Assembly: GCA_964434535.1 (NCBI GenBank)
Contig: CAYSWA010000001.1
Location: 1-64,000, forward strand
Source: SM23-32 sp964434535
Lineage (GTDB): Bacteria > Planctomycetota > Brocadiia > SM23-32
Length of the DNA: 64,000 nt
Reading direction: 5' to 3'
The notes beneath the pieces were generated by a model. The model made no database searches. It was not told the DNA's origin and saw only the letters and a list, made by a program, of their open reading frames with translations. Position 1 is the stretch's first letter. The number at the start of each line of letters is the position of its first letter. The translations under genes were made by a program, and so were the position numbers. Positions 1-8,395 of the stretch are shown here, piece by piece.

Positions 1-416
1 GGGGCGCGGTCGGGCCGGGGGGTCGCGCGCGGGGCGGCGGGGCTCGGCCGGGCGCCGGCGCCCGTGGCGGGCTCGCCGGGCGGCATCGTGACCCGCCCGG
101 TGCGGCAGACGGTGCGCCACTTGCCCCCGGCGCCGCGCACGGCGAGCTCGAACCCGTAGGTCTGGCCCGGCGTCACCTCCAGGTAGTGGTTGCCCGCCTC
201 GACCTGCACCGGGATGCTGGTGCTCTCCCGTTCGGTGAGGTTCAGCACGCGCAGGACCCATTCGGCGCGCGGGCCGACCTGGTCCACCGCGTCCTTGCTC
301 CGCTCCCCCCGCAGCTCCCAGTAGAGGAAGGCCGACGTCGGCCCGCGCGGGATGGCGGCGATGCGGTCTCCCTCGTCGGACGGCTGGCCGGCCTGCGGTT
401 CGTTTTCTGCGGACAT
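1..416 (-). CDS. DUF4912-like protein, partial (C-terminus off window)
   Basis: About 138 codons are visible; the frame is open to the window edge, so the C-terminus is missing. The start is the ATG at 416, 14 bp after the glgC stop. The N-terminal 90 residues read as a compact domain with the pattern TSAFLYWEL, then WVLRVLN, then YLEVTPGQTYGFELAVR. This matches what I know of DUF4912, a domain often found beside glycogen-metabolism genes. After residue 105 the chain becomes Pro/Ala/Arg-rich and probably disordered. It is the last visible gene of the galT-glgA-kinase-regulator-glgC run. Its function is unknown; a carbohydrate-related role is inferred from context only. Confidence 0.6.
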   Translation of the reverse strand, partial: MSAENEPQAGQPSDEGDRIAAIPRGPTSAFLYWELRGERSKDAVDQVGPRAEWVLRVLNLTERESTSIPVQVEAGNHYLEVTPGQTYGFELAVRGAGGKWRTVCRTGRVTMPPGEPATGAGARPSPAAPRATPRPDRA

Positions 417-430
417 CGCGTCCTCGCCCC

Positions 431-1669
431 TCAGGGGGAGGGAAAGGGCATGGCCTTGCCTATCACCACCAGGCCGCTGTCGGTGACGGAGAAGTGCCGC
501 CGGTCCCATTCCAGGTCGACGCCGACCCGGGCGCCGTCGGGCAGGTGGTTGGCTTTGTCGATGACGGCCCGGTTGACGGTGACGTCGCGCCCGAGGGTGG
601 TGCCGTCCAGGATGACGGACTGCTCGACGCGGCTGCCCACCTCGACGCGCACGCCGGGGCCGATGACCGAGTCGCAGACGTAGGCGCCGCTGACGATGGC
701 CCCGTCGCAGATCAGGGAGTTGTAGACCTGGGCCTTCGGCGCCTCGGGCGCACCGCCGCCGAAGACGATCTTAGCCGGCGCGTGGCAGTGGGGGAAGCCG
801 CGCACCGGCCAGGCGGCGTCGTAGAGGTTGAAGGCCGGCTGGACGCTGATCAGGTCCATGTGGGCGTCCCAGTAGGTGTCCAGGTCGCCGATGTCGCGCC
901 AGTAGCCGCCGCTGAAGGGGAAGGCGTAGACGGCGTCGCCGTCGGCGACCATGGCCGGGATGACGTCGCGCCCGAAGTCGTGCGTCGTGTCGTGCTTGGC
1001 GTCTTCGATGACGCGCCGCACCAGCGTTTCGGTCTTGAAGGCGTAGATGCCCATCGAGCAGAGGCAGGCATCGGGGGCTGAGCCGGTGGGGGAGGGCTCG
1101 TCGGGCTTCTCCTCGAGGCGGTTGATGCGCATCTCGGAGTTGACGGTGACGACGCCGAGCTTGCCGGCGGCCTCGTGGGTGGGGCTCTCGATGCAGGCGA
1201 CGGTCAGGTCGGCGTCCCGTTCCAGGTGGGCATCGAGCAGCAGCGAGTAGTCCATGCGGTAGAGGTGGTCGCCGCTGAGGATGAGGACGTGCGGCGGGCG
1301 CTCGTGCTCGAGGGTGTAGATATTCTGGTAGATGGCGTCGGCGGTGCCGATGTACCAGTCGCTGCTCATGCGCTGCTGGGGCGGTCGGGTCTCGATCCAC
1401 TCGCCGATCTCGGGGTTGAACACGTTCCAGCCGTGGCGGATGTGGCGGTCGAGCGATTCGCTCTTGTACTGGGTGAGCACGTAGATGCGGCGCAGGCCGC
1501 TGTTGAGGCAGTTGCTCAGGGTGAAGTCGATCAGGCGGTAGGAGCCGGCGAAGGGGACGGCGGGCTTGGCGCGTTCCTTGGTCAGGGGGTAGAGCCGCTC
1601 GCCGGCGCCGCCCGCCAGGATCATCACCTGGGCGTCGCGCACGGCGCCTCTGGCGTCGGACCGGGCCAT
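431..1669 (-). CDS. glgC: Glucose-1-phosphate adenylyltransferase (ADP-glucose pyrophosphorylase)
   Basis: Makes ADP-glucose from ATP and glucose-1-phosphate, the committed step of bacterial glycogen synthesis in the cytoplasm. The 412-residue length is normal for the family. The nucleotide-binding signature ILAGGAGERLYPLTKERAKP lies at residues 17-36, followed by YRLIDFTLSNC. ILSGDHLYRMDY is the substrate-site segment. The last ~110 residues form the left-handed beta-helix (hexapeptide) region, for example NSLICDGAIVSGAYVCDSVIGPG. The gene sits 21 bp downstream of a response regulator in the same operon as glgA. Family members are allosterically controlled by sugar phosphates; which effector applies here cannot be read from sequence. 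Confidence 0.96.
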   Translation of the reverse strand: MARSDARGAVRDAQVMILAGGAGERLYPLTKERAKPAVPFAGSYRLIDFTLSNCLNSGLRRIYVLTQYKSESLDRHIRHGWNVFNPEIGEWIETRPPQQRMSSDWYIGTADAIYQNIYTLEHERPPHVLILSGDHLYRMDYSLLLDAHLERDADLTVACIESPTHEAAGKLGVVTVNSEMRINRLEEKPDEPSPTGSAPDACLCSMGIYAFKTETLVRRVIEDAKHDTTHDFGRDVIPAMVADGDAVYAFPFSGGYWRDIGDLDTYWDAHMDLISVQPAFNLYDAAWPVRGFPHCHAPAKIVFGGGAPEAPKAQVYNSLICDGAIVSGAYVCDSVIGPGVRVEVGSRVEQSVILDGTTLGRDVTVNRAVIDKANHLPDGARVGVDLEWDRRHFSVTDSGLVVIGKAMPFPSP

Positions 1670-1690
1670 GTCGGCTCCCCCCGCGCGCCT

Positions 1691-2059
1691 TCAGCGCGCG
1701 CTCCTCCTGGCAAGGGCCTCCTCGACGGCGTCCAGCAGCGGCTGCACGTCGGCCGACTTCAGGACGTAGGCGTCGGCGGCCCAGCTCATGAAGTTGTCCT
1801 TGTACTCGCTGTAGCCGGTGTTGATGATGACGGGGAGGTTGCGGTTCTCGCTGAGGATCTTGGACATCGACTCGATGCCGTCCATCTTCTGCGGCAGGTT
1901 GATGTCCATGATGACCACGTCGGGCACGTGCTCGCGCGCCAGGCGCACGGCCGTGCTGCCGTCGGCGGCGCAGAGCACCTCGTGGCCATGCTCCTCCAGC
2001 TCTTGCTGGTAGAGCACCCGTACCGGCTCCTCGTCCTCGACCAGCAGTATCGTGGCCAT
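1691..2059 (-). CDS. Single-domain response regulator (CheY-like receiver)
   Basis: A 122-residue protein consisting only of a receiver domain. The acidic pocket is E8-D9-E10, the predicted phosphoacceptor is D52 (VVIMDINLP), the switch Thr is T81 (INTGY) and the conserved Lys is K101 (VLKS). There is no DNA-binding or enzymatic output domain, so it must signal by protein contact or act as a phosphate shuttle. It starts 4 bp after the stop of the large sensor kinase upstream, which is therefore its likely partner. It precedes glgC by 21 bp. Placement inside the glycogen operon suggests co-expression, but a role in controlling glycogen metabolism is inference. Confidence 0.93.
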   Translation of the reverse strand: MATILLVEDEEPVRVLYQQELEEHGHEVLCAADGSTAVRLAREHVPDVVIMDINLPQKMDGIESMSKILSENRNLPVIINTGYSEYKDNFMSWAADAYVLKSADVQPLLDAVEEALARRSAR

Positions 2060-2063
2060 CGTC

Positions 2064-5000
2064 TCACTCGCCTTTCGTGATCTTGCTCTGCTCGGGCCGC
2101 TCGGGGGCGGGCGGGGCGGCCTGCGCCTCCGAGAGGTCGAGCGTGAACGTGAAGCTGGTGCCGACGCCGAGCGTGCTCTCCACCTCGAGCCGGCCCCCGT
2201 GCTGCTCGATGATGCGGCGCGAGACCGAGAGCCCGAGCCCCACGCCGCCGATCTTGGTGGTGAAGAACGGGCTGAAGAGCTGCTCCACCGTGCCCGGCTC
2301 CATGCCCCCGCCCGTGTCGGAGAGCTGGACCTCCACCTGCCCGTCCCGGCAGCGCGTGGCTATGGTGAGCGTGCCGCCGCCCTTGTCTTCCAGGGCTTCG
2401 ACGGCGTTCTTGACCAGGTTGATGACGACCTGCTTGATCATCTGCGGGTCGGCCGTGACGCGCGGAAGCTTTGGCGCAAGCGCCAGCCGCAACGCGATCT
2501 GCTCCTGCTCGAGCTGGTCGCCGAACTGCTCCAGTGTCTGGCGAATGATCTCGTTCAGGCAGGAGGGCCTCTTCTCGGGCCGGATGGGGCGGGTGTAGTC
2601 GAGCACGTTGACCAGTGTCTGCTCCAGGCGGCGCACCTCTTCATAGATGATCTGGGCGTTGCGGCTTGTGCGGGGATCGTCCTTGTGGCGGCGGGCGATG
2701 CTGGCGGCGAACCCGCCGATCGCCGTCAGCGGGTTGCGTATCTCGTGGGCCAGGTGGCTCGCCATCCGCCCGACGCTGGCCATGCGTTCCGCCTCGATCA
2801 GGCGGTCGCGCGCCTGGCGCAGCTCCGCGAGCTGGCGGCGGATCTGCTCGTAGGCCCGCGCGTTGGCGATGGCCAGCGAGGTCTGCCCGGAGAACATCTC
2901 CAGCAGCTCCACCTGCTCCTGGTCGATCGGCGCGCGGGAGTACTTGTTGTCGGCCAGCATCACTCCCAGCGGCCGGTCCTGCACGGCGAGGGGCACGCAG
3001 ACGAACTCCTCCAGCTCCAGCGTCCGCACCACGTCGCGGTTCATGTGCTGGTCCACCTCGGCGTGGCCGGTGTGGGCGGAGGTGCGGCTGCGCAGCGTGC
3101 TGACCAGCGGGTCGAGCGTCTGGGAGATGGGCACGCTGACGGTGCGCACCTTCTGGGTGAGGCCGGCGTCGCTGGCGCCGGGCTCGGCCTGTTCCAGCAG
3201 GCCCTCTATGGTCTGGTCGCGGCGGTCCAGCTCGCTCCAGATGTGGTGCGCGTCGGTCTCCGAGACCGGCCCGACGGCCATGCGACCCTCCAGGCGCTTG
3301 CCCTCCCCGTCCAGCAGGAAGATGAAGGCCCGGTTGAAGCCGATGGCGTGGCCGGCCGTCACGCAGGTCAGGACCATGTGCAGGACCTTCTCCAGGTCGA
3401 GCGTGGTCTGCACCTGCTCGGTCAGCTTGTTGATCAGGCGCATCTGCTCGGTCTGGCGGCGCTGCTCGGTGATGTCGAAGGTGAGGGCCATGAAGCGGGT
3501 CTCGCCGTGCTTGACGGGCGTGCAGACCTGCTGGAAGCAGCGCCAGCCGCCCGGCTCCAGCGTCAGCTCGGTGATGCGCGTCTGGGGCCGGCCGGTCCGC
3601 TTCGCTTCCTGCATGGGGCAGGAGCCCCGCTTGCAGTAGCGGCCGCGGCAGACGTCGTCGCAGGGCTTGCCGAACTCGTCCCGGCCGAAGCCGAACCAAT
3701 CCATCATCGTGGCGTTGGCCCAGAGCATCCGGCGCTCGCCGTCGAACAGGGCCAGCCCCGCGCCCATCGCCTCCACCACCAGGTTCAGCATGTCGCGCTC
3801 GCGCCGCAACTGCTCCTCGGCGCGCTTCTGCTCGGTGACGTCGACCAGGTAGGAGGTGAAACCGACGTGCCGGCCCTCCTCGTCGCCCATCGGCACGCGG
3901 GTCTCGCGGATGGTCCGTTGCACGCCGTCCTTGCGCAGCACGACGCGCTCGGAGCTGGTGCGCCCCTGGCGGACGCACTCCTCCAGGGCGGCGCGCAGGT
4001 CGTAGGGTTCGGCGGCGAACTCGGCCGGCGTCTTGCGCCCCACCACCTCGTCCTTTTCGTAGCCGAGCAGGTCCTTGCAGCTCGGGCTCCAGTGCGTGTA
4101 GAGGCCGCTGGTGTCGGTGCTGGTGATGCCGACGGCGGTGCTGCGGATGATGTTGGCGAGCTGCTGGTGGGCCTGCTCGATCTCGTAGCGGTCGTGGCGG
4201 CGCTGGGTGATCATGCGGGCGTTCTGGAGGGCGACGCCGATGTGGGGGGAGACGTTCTCCAGCGCGGCGACCTCGCTGTCGGGGAAGTCGTCGGGCCGGT
4301 CGCTGAGCAGGTGGACGACCCCGAGCACTTTCTCGCCCTTCTTGACGGGGACGGCGAGCTCGGTGCGGGCCTGCTCCTCCTCCTGGAAGGCGATCAGGCG
4401 CCGCTCGTCCTCGTCCAGGTCGCTGGCGCGGATGGTCTCGCCGGTGGCGGCGCAGAGGCCGATGAAGCCCTCGCCGAGCTTCTGGCGGTAGTCTTCCGGA
4501 CGGTAGCGCCGGCCCCGGCCGGATTCGGCGACCAGCACGCACTGCCCCGCCGGCTCGTCGACGCGGAACAGCGAAACGTCGAAGTAGTCGCGGAAGGCCC
4601 GCAGCGCCTCCACCGCGCCCTGGAGCAGCTCCTCGCCGGTCGGCAGCTCAAGCAGCGAGCGGCCGACCCGCGCGATCACCTCGGCCTCGCTTATCTCCTT
4701 GCGGGTGCGCTCCAGCCGGCGCGTGCGGTCCAGGGCGAGGGCGACCACGTTCGCGATGTCGTCCATGCGCCGGCGGTCCACCTCGCGCAGCTCGTCGGCC
4801 TGCGCGGAGCAGAGCAGCAGCGCCCCCACCACGGTGCCCCGGGAGATGAGCGGCACGCAGGCGAAGCTCGCCACGCCGGCCTCGGCCAGCTCGGGGGCGT
4901 TGACCAGCGCCATGTCCTCCCGCACGTGGGGGCAGAGGTAGGCCTCGCGCCGGCGCAGGACGCTCTCCAGCAGGCTCAGCACGCCCCCGGCCGCCAGCTC

Positions 5001-5696
5001 GCGGTCGGTCATGTACTGGCACTGCTCCCGCACGGCGGGCACGGGCAGCTTGGGCTCCACCACGATGTCGCGCGCTTCGCCGTCGGGCTGCCCGGAGAGG
5101 CGCACGCGCACGCCGCTCAGCTCCCAGACCTCGCCCAGGGTCCCGGCCAGCACGTCGCATACCTCGGCGGGGCTCTGCGCCTCCACCAGGGCCTCCTCCA
5201 GCTCCCAGGCGCTGAATATCTCCTCCAGCCGGACGCGGGCGGTGAGCTGGTCGGCCTCGGCCGTCAGCTCGTAAAGGTCCGCGCTCTTGCGCAGCACGGC
5301 CTCGATGGTGTCGTCGACGAGCCGGGAAACGCGGAAGGACTCCAACTCGTCGCCCATGGACTCGAATATGAGCTGCTTGCTGACGCTCTTCAGCTCCAGC
5401 AGCAGGTAGGCGACGTCGGCCAGGCGCACGTTAGCCTCTCGCCCCTCCAGGATCAGGTGGTAGTAGGCGGCGACGTCCGCCTCTGAGCCCTGCCCTTCCA
5501 GGCGCGAGATCACCATGTCCACGAAATCGTGGGCGTCCTCGCGCAGCATCTCCTCGGCGGCGGCGCCCTCCGTGCCCTTCTCGCGTGTGAGCAGGCGCAC
5601 CTTCTCCATCCACCGGTCGATCAGGTCTTCCTTGCGCCAGCGCAGGGCGTGCGCAGCCTTGCGCCGCTCCTCGCTTATCTCTACTGCTTCGCTCAC
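2064..5696 (-). CDS. Multi-sensor histidine kinase (GAF/PAS, cytoplasmic)
   Basis: A 1210-residue soluble kinase with no obvious membrane segment. Approximate order: an RsbRD-N-like helical region (10-150), GAF (205-350), GAF (370-520), PAS (540-650), PAS with a Cys-rich insert CRGRYCKRGSCPM (665-780), GAF (800-940), HisKA with H984 in SHLAHEIRNPL, and HATPase_c (1085-1190) with N, G1 and G2 boxes (NLVKNAVEAL, DTGGGM, GVGLGLS). I chose the GTG at 5696, which follows the glgA stop by 17 bp with an AGGA-type ribosome site. The frame stays open upstream through glgA, but that is an antisense-frame artefact. The clustered cysteines in PAS2 could bind a cofactor or metal; this is untested. Confidence 0.92.
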   Translation of the reverse strand: MSEAVEISEERRKAAHALRWRKEDLIDRWMEKVRLLTREKGTEGAAAEEMLREDAHDFVDMVISRLEGQGSEADVAAYYHLILEGREANVRLADVAYLLLELKSVSKQLIFESMGDELESFRVSRLVDDTIEAVLRKSADLYELTAEADQLTARVRLEEIFSAWELEEALVEAQSPAEVCDVLAGTLGEVWELSGVRVRLSGQPDGEARDIVVEPKLPVPAVREQCQYMTDRELAAGGVLSLLESVLRRREAYLCPHVREDMALVNAPELAEAGVASFACVPLISRGTVVGALLLCSAQADELREVDRRRMDDIANVVALALDRTRRLERTRKEISEAEVIARVGRSLLELPTGEELLQGAVEALRAFRDYFDVSLFRVDEPAGQCVLVAESGRGRRYRPEDYRQKLGEGFIGLCAATGETIRASDLDEDERRLIAFQEEEQARTELAVPVKKGEKVLGVVHLLSDRPDDFPDSEVAALENVSPHIGVALQNARMITQRRHDRYEIEQAHQQLANIIRSTAVGITSTDTSGLYTHWSPSCKDLLGYEKDEVVGRKTPAEFAAEPYDLRAALEECVRQGRTSSERVVLRKDGVQRTIRETRVPMGDEEGRHVGFTSYLVDVTEQKRAEEQLRRERDMLNLVVEAMGAGLALFDGERRMLWANATMMDWFGFGRDEFGKPCDDVCRGRYCKRGSCPMQEAKRTGRPQTRITELTLEPGGWRCFQQVCTPVKHGETRFMALTFDITEQRRQTEQMRLINKLTEQVQTTLDLEKVLHMVLTCVTAGHAIGFNRAFIFLLDGEGKRLEGRMAVGPVSETDAHHIWSELDRRDQTIEGLLEQAEPGASDAGLTQKVRTVSVPISQTLDPLVSTLRSRTSAHTGHAEVDQHMNRDVVRTLELEEFVCVPLAVQDRPLGVMLADNKYSRAPIDQEQVELLEMFSGQTSLAIANARAYEQIRRQLAELRQARDRLIEAERMASVGRMASHLAHEIRNPLTAIGGFAASIARRHKDDPRTSRNAQIIYEEVRRLEQTLVNVLDYTRPIRPEKRPSCLNEIIRQTLEQFGDQLEQEQIALRLALAPKLPRVTADPQMIKQVVINLVKNAVEALEDKGGGTLTIATRCRDGQVEVQLSDTGGGMEPGTVEQLFSPFFTTKIGGVGLGLSVSRRIIEQHGGRLEVESTLGVGTSFTFTLDLSEAQAAPPAPERPEQSKITKGE

Positions 5697-5713
5697 TGCC
5701 TCGTCCTGCTCCG

Positions 5714-7210
5714 TCAGGCTGAGGTCCTTTGGGGGACCCGTTCGCGGGCCGTCCGGTAGACGTCCAGGTACTGGCGGGCGCTGCGCTGCCACGACCAGTC
5801 CTGCGCCATGCCGTTGCGCATGAGCCGGCGCCACGCGTCGCGGTCCCGGTAGAGCTCCAGGGCGCGCTCCAGCGCCCCCAGCAGCGCCTCGGCGGTGTAG
5901 TCGTCGAAGACGAAGCCCGTCGCCTCGCCCGCCTCCAGGGCGGCTTCGCCGTAGTCGACCACCGTGTCGGCCAGGCCCCCCGTGGCCCGCGCCACCGGCA
6001 CCGTGCCGTAGATCATGCTGTAGAGCTGGTTCAGCCCGCAGGGCTCGAAGCGGCTCGGCATCAGGAACATGTCCGCCCCGGCCTCGATCAGATGGGCCAC
6101 CTCGTTGCTGAACTCCAGCAGCACGCCGCAGCAGCGCCGGTGCTCGGCCTGCATGCGCGCCAGGAACGCCTGGTGCTCCGGGTCGCCCCGCCCCAGCAGC
6201 ACGAACTGCACGTCCCTCTCCAGCAGCGCCGGCAGCGCGCCGCGCAGCAGGTCCAGGCCCTTCTGGTCCACCAGCCGGCAGATCATGCCGACCACGGGCA
6301 CGTCGGCCTCCCCGCGCAGCCCGAAGCGCCGCTGAAGGGCCTCCTTGCAGTCGGCCTTGCCGCCCAAATCGTCGGCGGTGTAGTTGGCCGGGATCAGGGG
6401 GTCGGTGGCGGGGTTCCACGTCTCGGTGTCCACGCCGTTGACGATGCCGAACAGGTCGTCGGCGCGCTCCTGCAGCACGCCGTGCAGCCCGCAGCCCTGC
6501 TGCTCGGTCTGTATCTCGCGCCCGTAGGTCTCGCTGACCGTGGTGAGCACGTCGGCGCCGACCAGCCCCGCCTTCAGGAACGAGAGGCTGCCGTAGTATT
6601 CGAGCATCTTCCAGTTGAACAGGCTCCACGGCAGGCCGGTCAGGTTCATGTCCCAGTGCCAGAACAGGCCCTGGTAGGCGATGTTGTGGATGGTGAAGAC
6701 GGTGGCGGCGGCGGGGAACTCGTCGCGGTAGAGGTGCTCGACGTAGACCGGGACCAGGCCGGTCGGCCAGTCGTGGCTGTGGATCACGTCGGGCTCCAGC
6801 CCGAGGGTGCGCGCCAGCTCCAGCGCCCCGCGCGAGAGGAAGATGAAGCGCTCGCTGTTGTCGCGGAAGTCGCTGTTGTCTTCCGGGCGGGTGTAGTAGC
6901 CCTCGCGGTCATAGTAGCGGTCGTTCTCCAGGAAGTAGCAGGTCACCTCGCTGCCCGGCAGGGCCGAGCGCCAGGCCGCGCCGGCCACCTCGGCGTCGCC
7001 GATGTGCACCGAGAACTCGCTGCCGGCCACGCGCTCCAGCGGGACGCCGGCCCCTTGCGCCGCCTCGCGCACGCCGCGGTAGAGCGGGCTGACGACGGCG
7101 ACCTGCTCGCCCAGCTCGGCCAGCGCGGGCGGCAGCGCGCCGAGCACGTCGGCGAGGCCGCCTTCCTTGGAGAACGGCGCGACTTCGGACGCAACCATCA
7201 GGATGTCCAT
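5714..7210 (-). CDS. glgA: Glycogen synthase (ADP-glucose-dependent, GT5)
   Basis: Transfers glucose from ADP-glucose to the growing alpha-1,4-glucan. The 498-residue length and start MDILMVASEVAPFSKEGGLA are typical of bacterial GlgA; the KxGGL motif at residues 15-19 binds the nucleotide sugar. The second Rossmann domain holds SRFEPCGLNQLYSM, the GT5 catalytic/acceptor-site segment, and TGGLADTV. It lies between the galT-like gene (36 bp upstream) and the sensor kinase. With glgC four genes away on the same strand, the operon encodes both core steps of ADP-glucose-based glycogen synthesis. No branching enzyme is visible in the window. Confidence 0.96.
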   Translation of the reverse strand: MDILMVASEVAPFSKEGGLADVLGALPPALAELGEQVAVVSPLYRGVREAAQGAGVPLERVAGSEFSVHIGDAEVAGAAWRSALPGSEVTCYFLENDRYYDREGYYTRPEDNSDFRDNSERFIFLSRGALELARTLGLEPDVIHSHDWPTGLVPVYVEHLYRDEFPAAATVFTIHNIAYQGLFWHWDMNLTGLPWSLFNWKMLEYYGSLSFLKAGLVGADVLTTVSETYGREIQTEQQGCGLHGVLQERADDLFGIVNGVDTETWNPATDPLIPANYTADDLGGKADCKEALQRRFGLRGEADVPVVGMICRLVDQKGLDLLRGALPALLERDVQFVLLGRGDPEHQAFLARMQAEHRRCCGVLLEFSNEVAHLIEAGADMFLMPSRFEPCGLNQLYSMIYGTVPVARATGGLADTVVDYGEAALEAGEATGFVFDDYTAEALLGALERALELYRDRDAWRRLMRNGMAQDWSWQRSARQYLDVYRTARERVPQRTSA

Positions 7211-7246
7211 GTCCCCTCTCGCTCCCTCTGCTTCCTGTCGTTGCTT

Positions 7247-8299
7247 TCAGGTGCCGCGCTTCTCGGCGGCGCAGGTCTCGCCCAGCTTCTTGCGCAGGGC
7301 CTGGGGCGCCACCTCGCGCAGGTAACGGGTGGCCTCTTCGGGCGCGATGGGGTTGATGTAGAAGCCCGTGCCCCACTCGAAGCCGGCCACTTCGGTCACG
7401 CGCGGGATCAGCTCCAGGTGCCAGTGATAGTAGGCCACGTCGCCGCCCCCGACCGGCGCGGTGTGGATGGCCAGGTTGTAGGGCGGGTCGTGCAGGCAGA
7501 TCTCCATCCGCGCCAGCGCCTCGCGCAGCGCGGCGGCCAGCTCGGCGCAGCGCTCCTCGGGCAGCTCGGCGAACTGCGCCGCGTGCTCCTTCGGCATCAG
7601 CCACATCTCGAAGGGGAACCGCGCCGCAAACGGGCTCAGCGCCACGAAGTTGTCCGTCTCCAGCGCCACGCGGCTGCCCTCGGCGAGCTCCCGCTCGGCG
7701 ATCTCGCACAGCAGGCACCGCGATGCCTCCGCGTAGTGCGAGGCGCAGTGCTGCATCTCCTCGTGCACGCGCCGGGGCATCACGGGCACGGCGATGATCT
7801 GGGAGTGCGAGTGCTCGATGCTCGCGCCGGCCGCGCGGCCCACGTTCTTGAAGACCAGCACGTAGCAGAGCCGCTCGTGCTCGCCCAGCGCGCGGGCGCG
7901 CGCGCAGTAGATGCGCAGCACGTCGGCCACGGCCTCCGTGCTCAGCTCGGTCGGGCTGATCACGTGCCGGGGCGACTCGATCACCACCTCGTGGAAGCCG
8001 AAGCCCGGCACGCTCTGGTAGACGCCCCGGCGGGCGAACTCCAGCGCCGAGCCCTCCTGGAGCGCCGGGAACTTGTTCGCCACCACGCGCACCCGCCAGC
8101 CGGGCCCGTCCGGCTCGCTGCCGGCCGGGCGCACGGCGGCGATCTCCGGCGGCGTGCGGTCCTCGTTCCCCTCGCAGAAGGGGCAGAATCCCCCCCGGCG
8201 CTCGTCCCGCTCGGCGAAGAAGTCGCGGGGACGCGCCGCCCGCTCCGTGGCGATGATCACCCACCGCCCGCTGACGGGATCGCGGCGGATCTCGGCCAT
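7247..8299 (-). CDS. galT: GalT-family nucleotidyltransferase (galactose-1-P uridylyltransferase or ADP-glucose phosphorylase)
   Basis: A 350-residue HIT-superfamily transferase beginning MAEIRRDPVSGRWVII. Zinc-type cysteines C39 and C42 occur in GGFCPFCEGNE. The active-site motif is H163-S-H165-S-Q167 rather than the classical HPH of E. coli GalT. Plant ADP-glucose phosphorylase, a GalT relative, is remembered to carry an HSH-type motif, so an ADP-glucose substrate is a real alternative here, fitting the glgA/glgC context. The ATG at 8299 was chosen because the frame upstream runs antisense through tatD. It has a GGGAGCAGG ribosome site and its own promoter. First gene of the glycogen operon. 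Confidence 0.88.
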   Translation of the reverse strand: MAEIRRDPVSGRWVIIATERAARPRDFFAERDERRGGFCPFCEGNEDRTPPEIAAVRPAGSEPDGPGWRVRVVANKFPALQEGSALEFARRGVYQSVPGFGFHEVVIESPRHVISPTELSTEAVADVLRIYCARARALGEHERLCYVLVFKNVGRAAGASIEHSHSQIIAVPVMPRRVHEEMQHCASHYAEASRCLLCEIAERELAEGSRVALETDNFVALSPFAARFPFEMWLMPKEHAAQFAELPEERCAELAAALREALARMEICLHDPPYNLAIHTAPVGGGDVAYYHWHLELIPRVTEVAGFEWGTGFYINPIAPEEATRYLREVAPQALRKKLGETCAAEKRGT

Positions 8300-8332
8300 C
8301 CGGCCTGCTCCCTGTGGAAGCCCTCTGCAACC

Positions 8333-8361
8333 ATTATAATGCTTCCCCCGACGCCGGGCAA
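8333..8361 (-). promoter_or_regulatory. Sigma70-like promoter of the galT-glgA operon
   Basis: On the minus strand, TTGCCC (8361-8356), a 17-bp spacer and TATAAT (8338-8333). Predicted transcription starts near 8326, about 27 nt before the galT ATG. The ATTATAAT box is palindromic, so it could also supply a -10 for tatD on the plus strand, but no good -35 is present there. Confidence 0.6.
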
Positions 8362-8395
8362 AGAAGCCCCTCCACAGGCGCGACAGGCGGCCATA

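Noticed and set aside
2052..5486. Long plus-strand open frame opposite the sensor kinase
   Set aside because: It is antisense to a well-supported kinase; composition is Leu/Ala/Gly/Val-biased and shows no domain, as expected for a shadow frame in 70% GC DNA.
5729..8395. Long upstream extension of the tatD frame
   Set aside because: Antisense to glgA and galT; TatD homology begins only at MRIADTHAH (8396).
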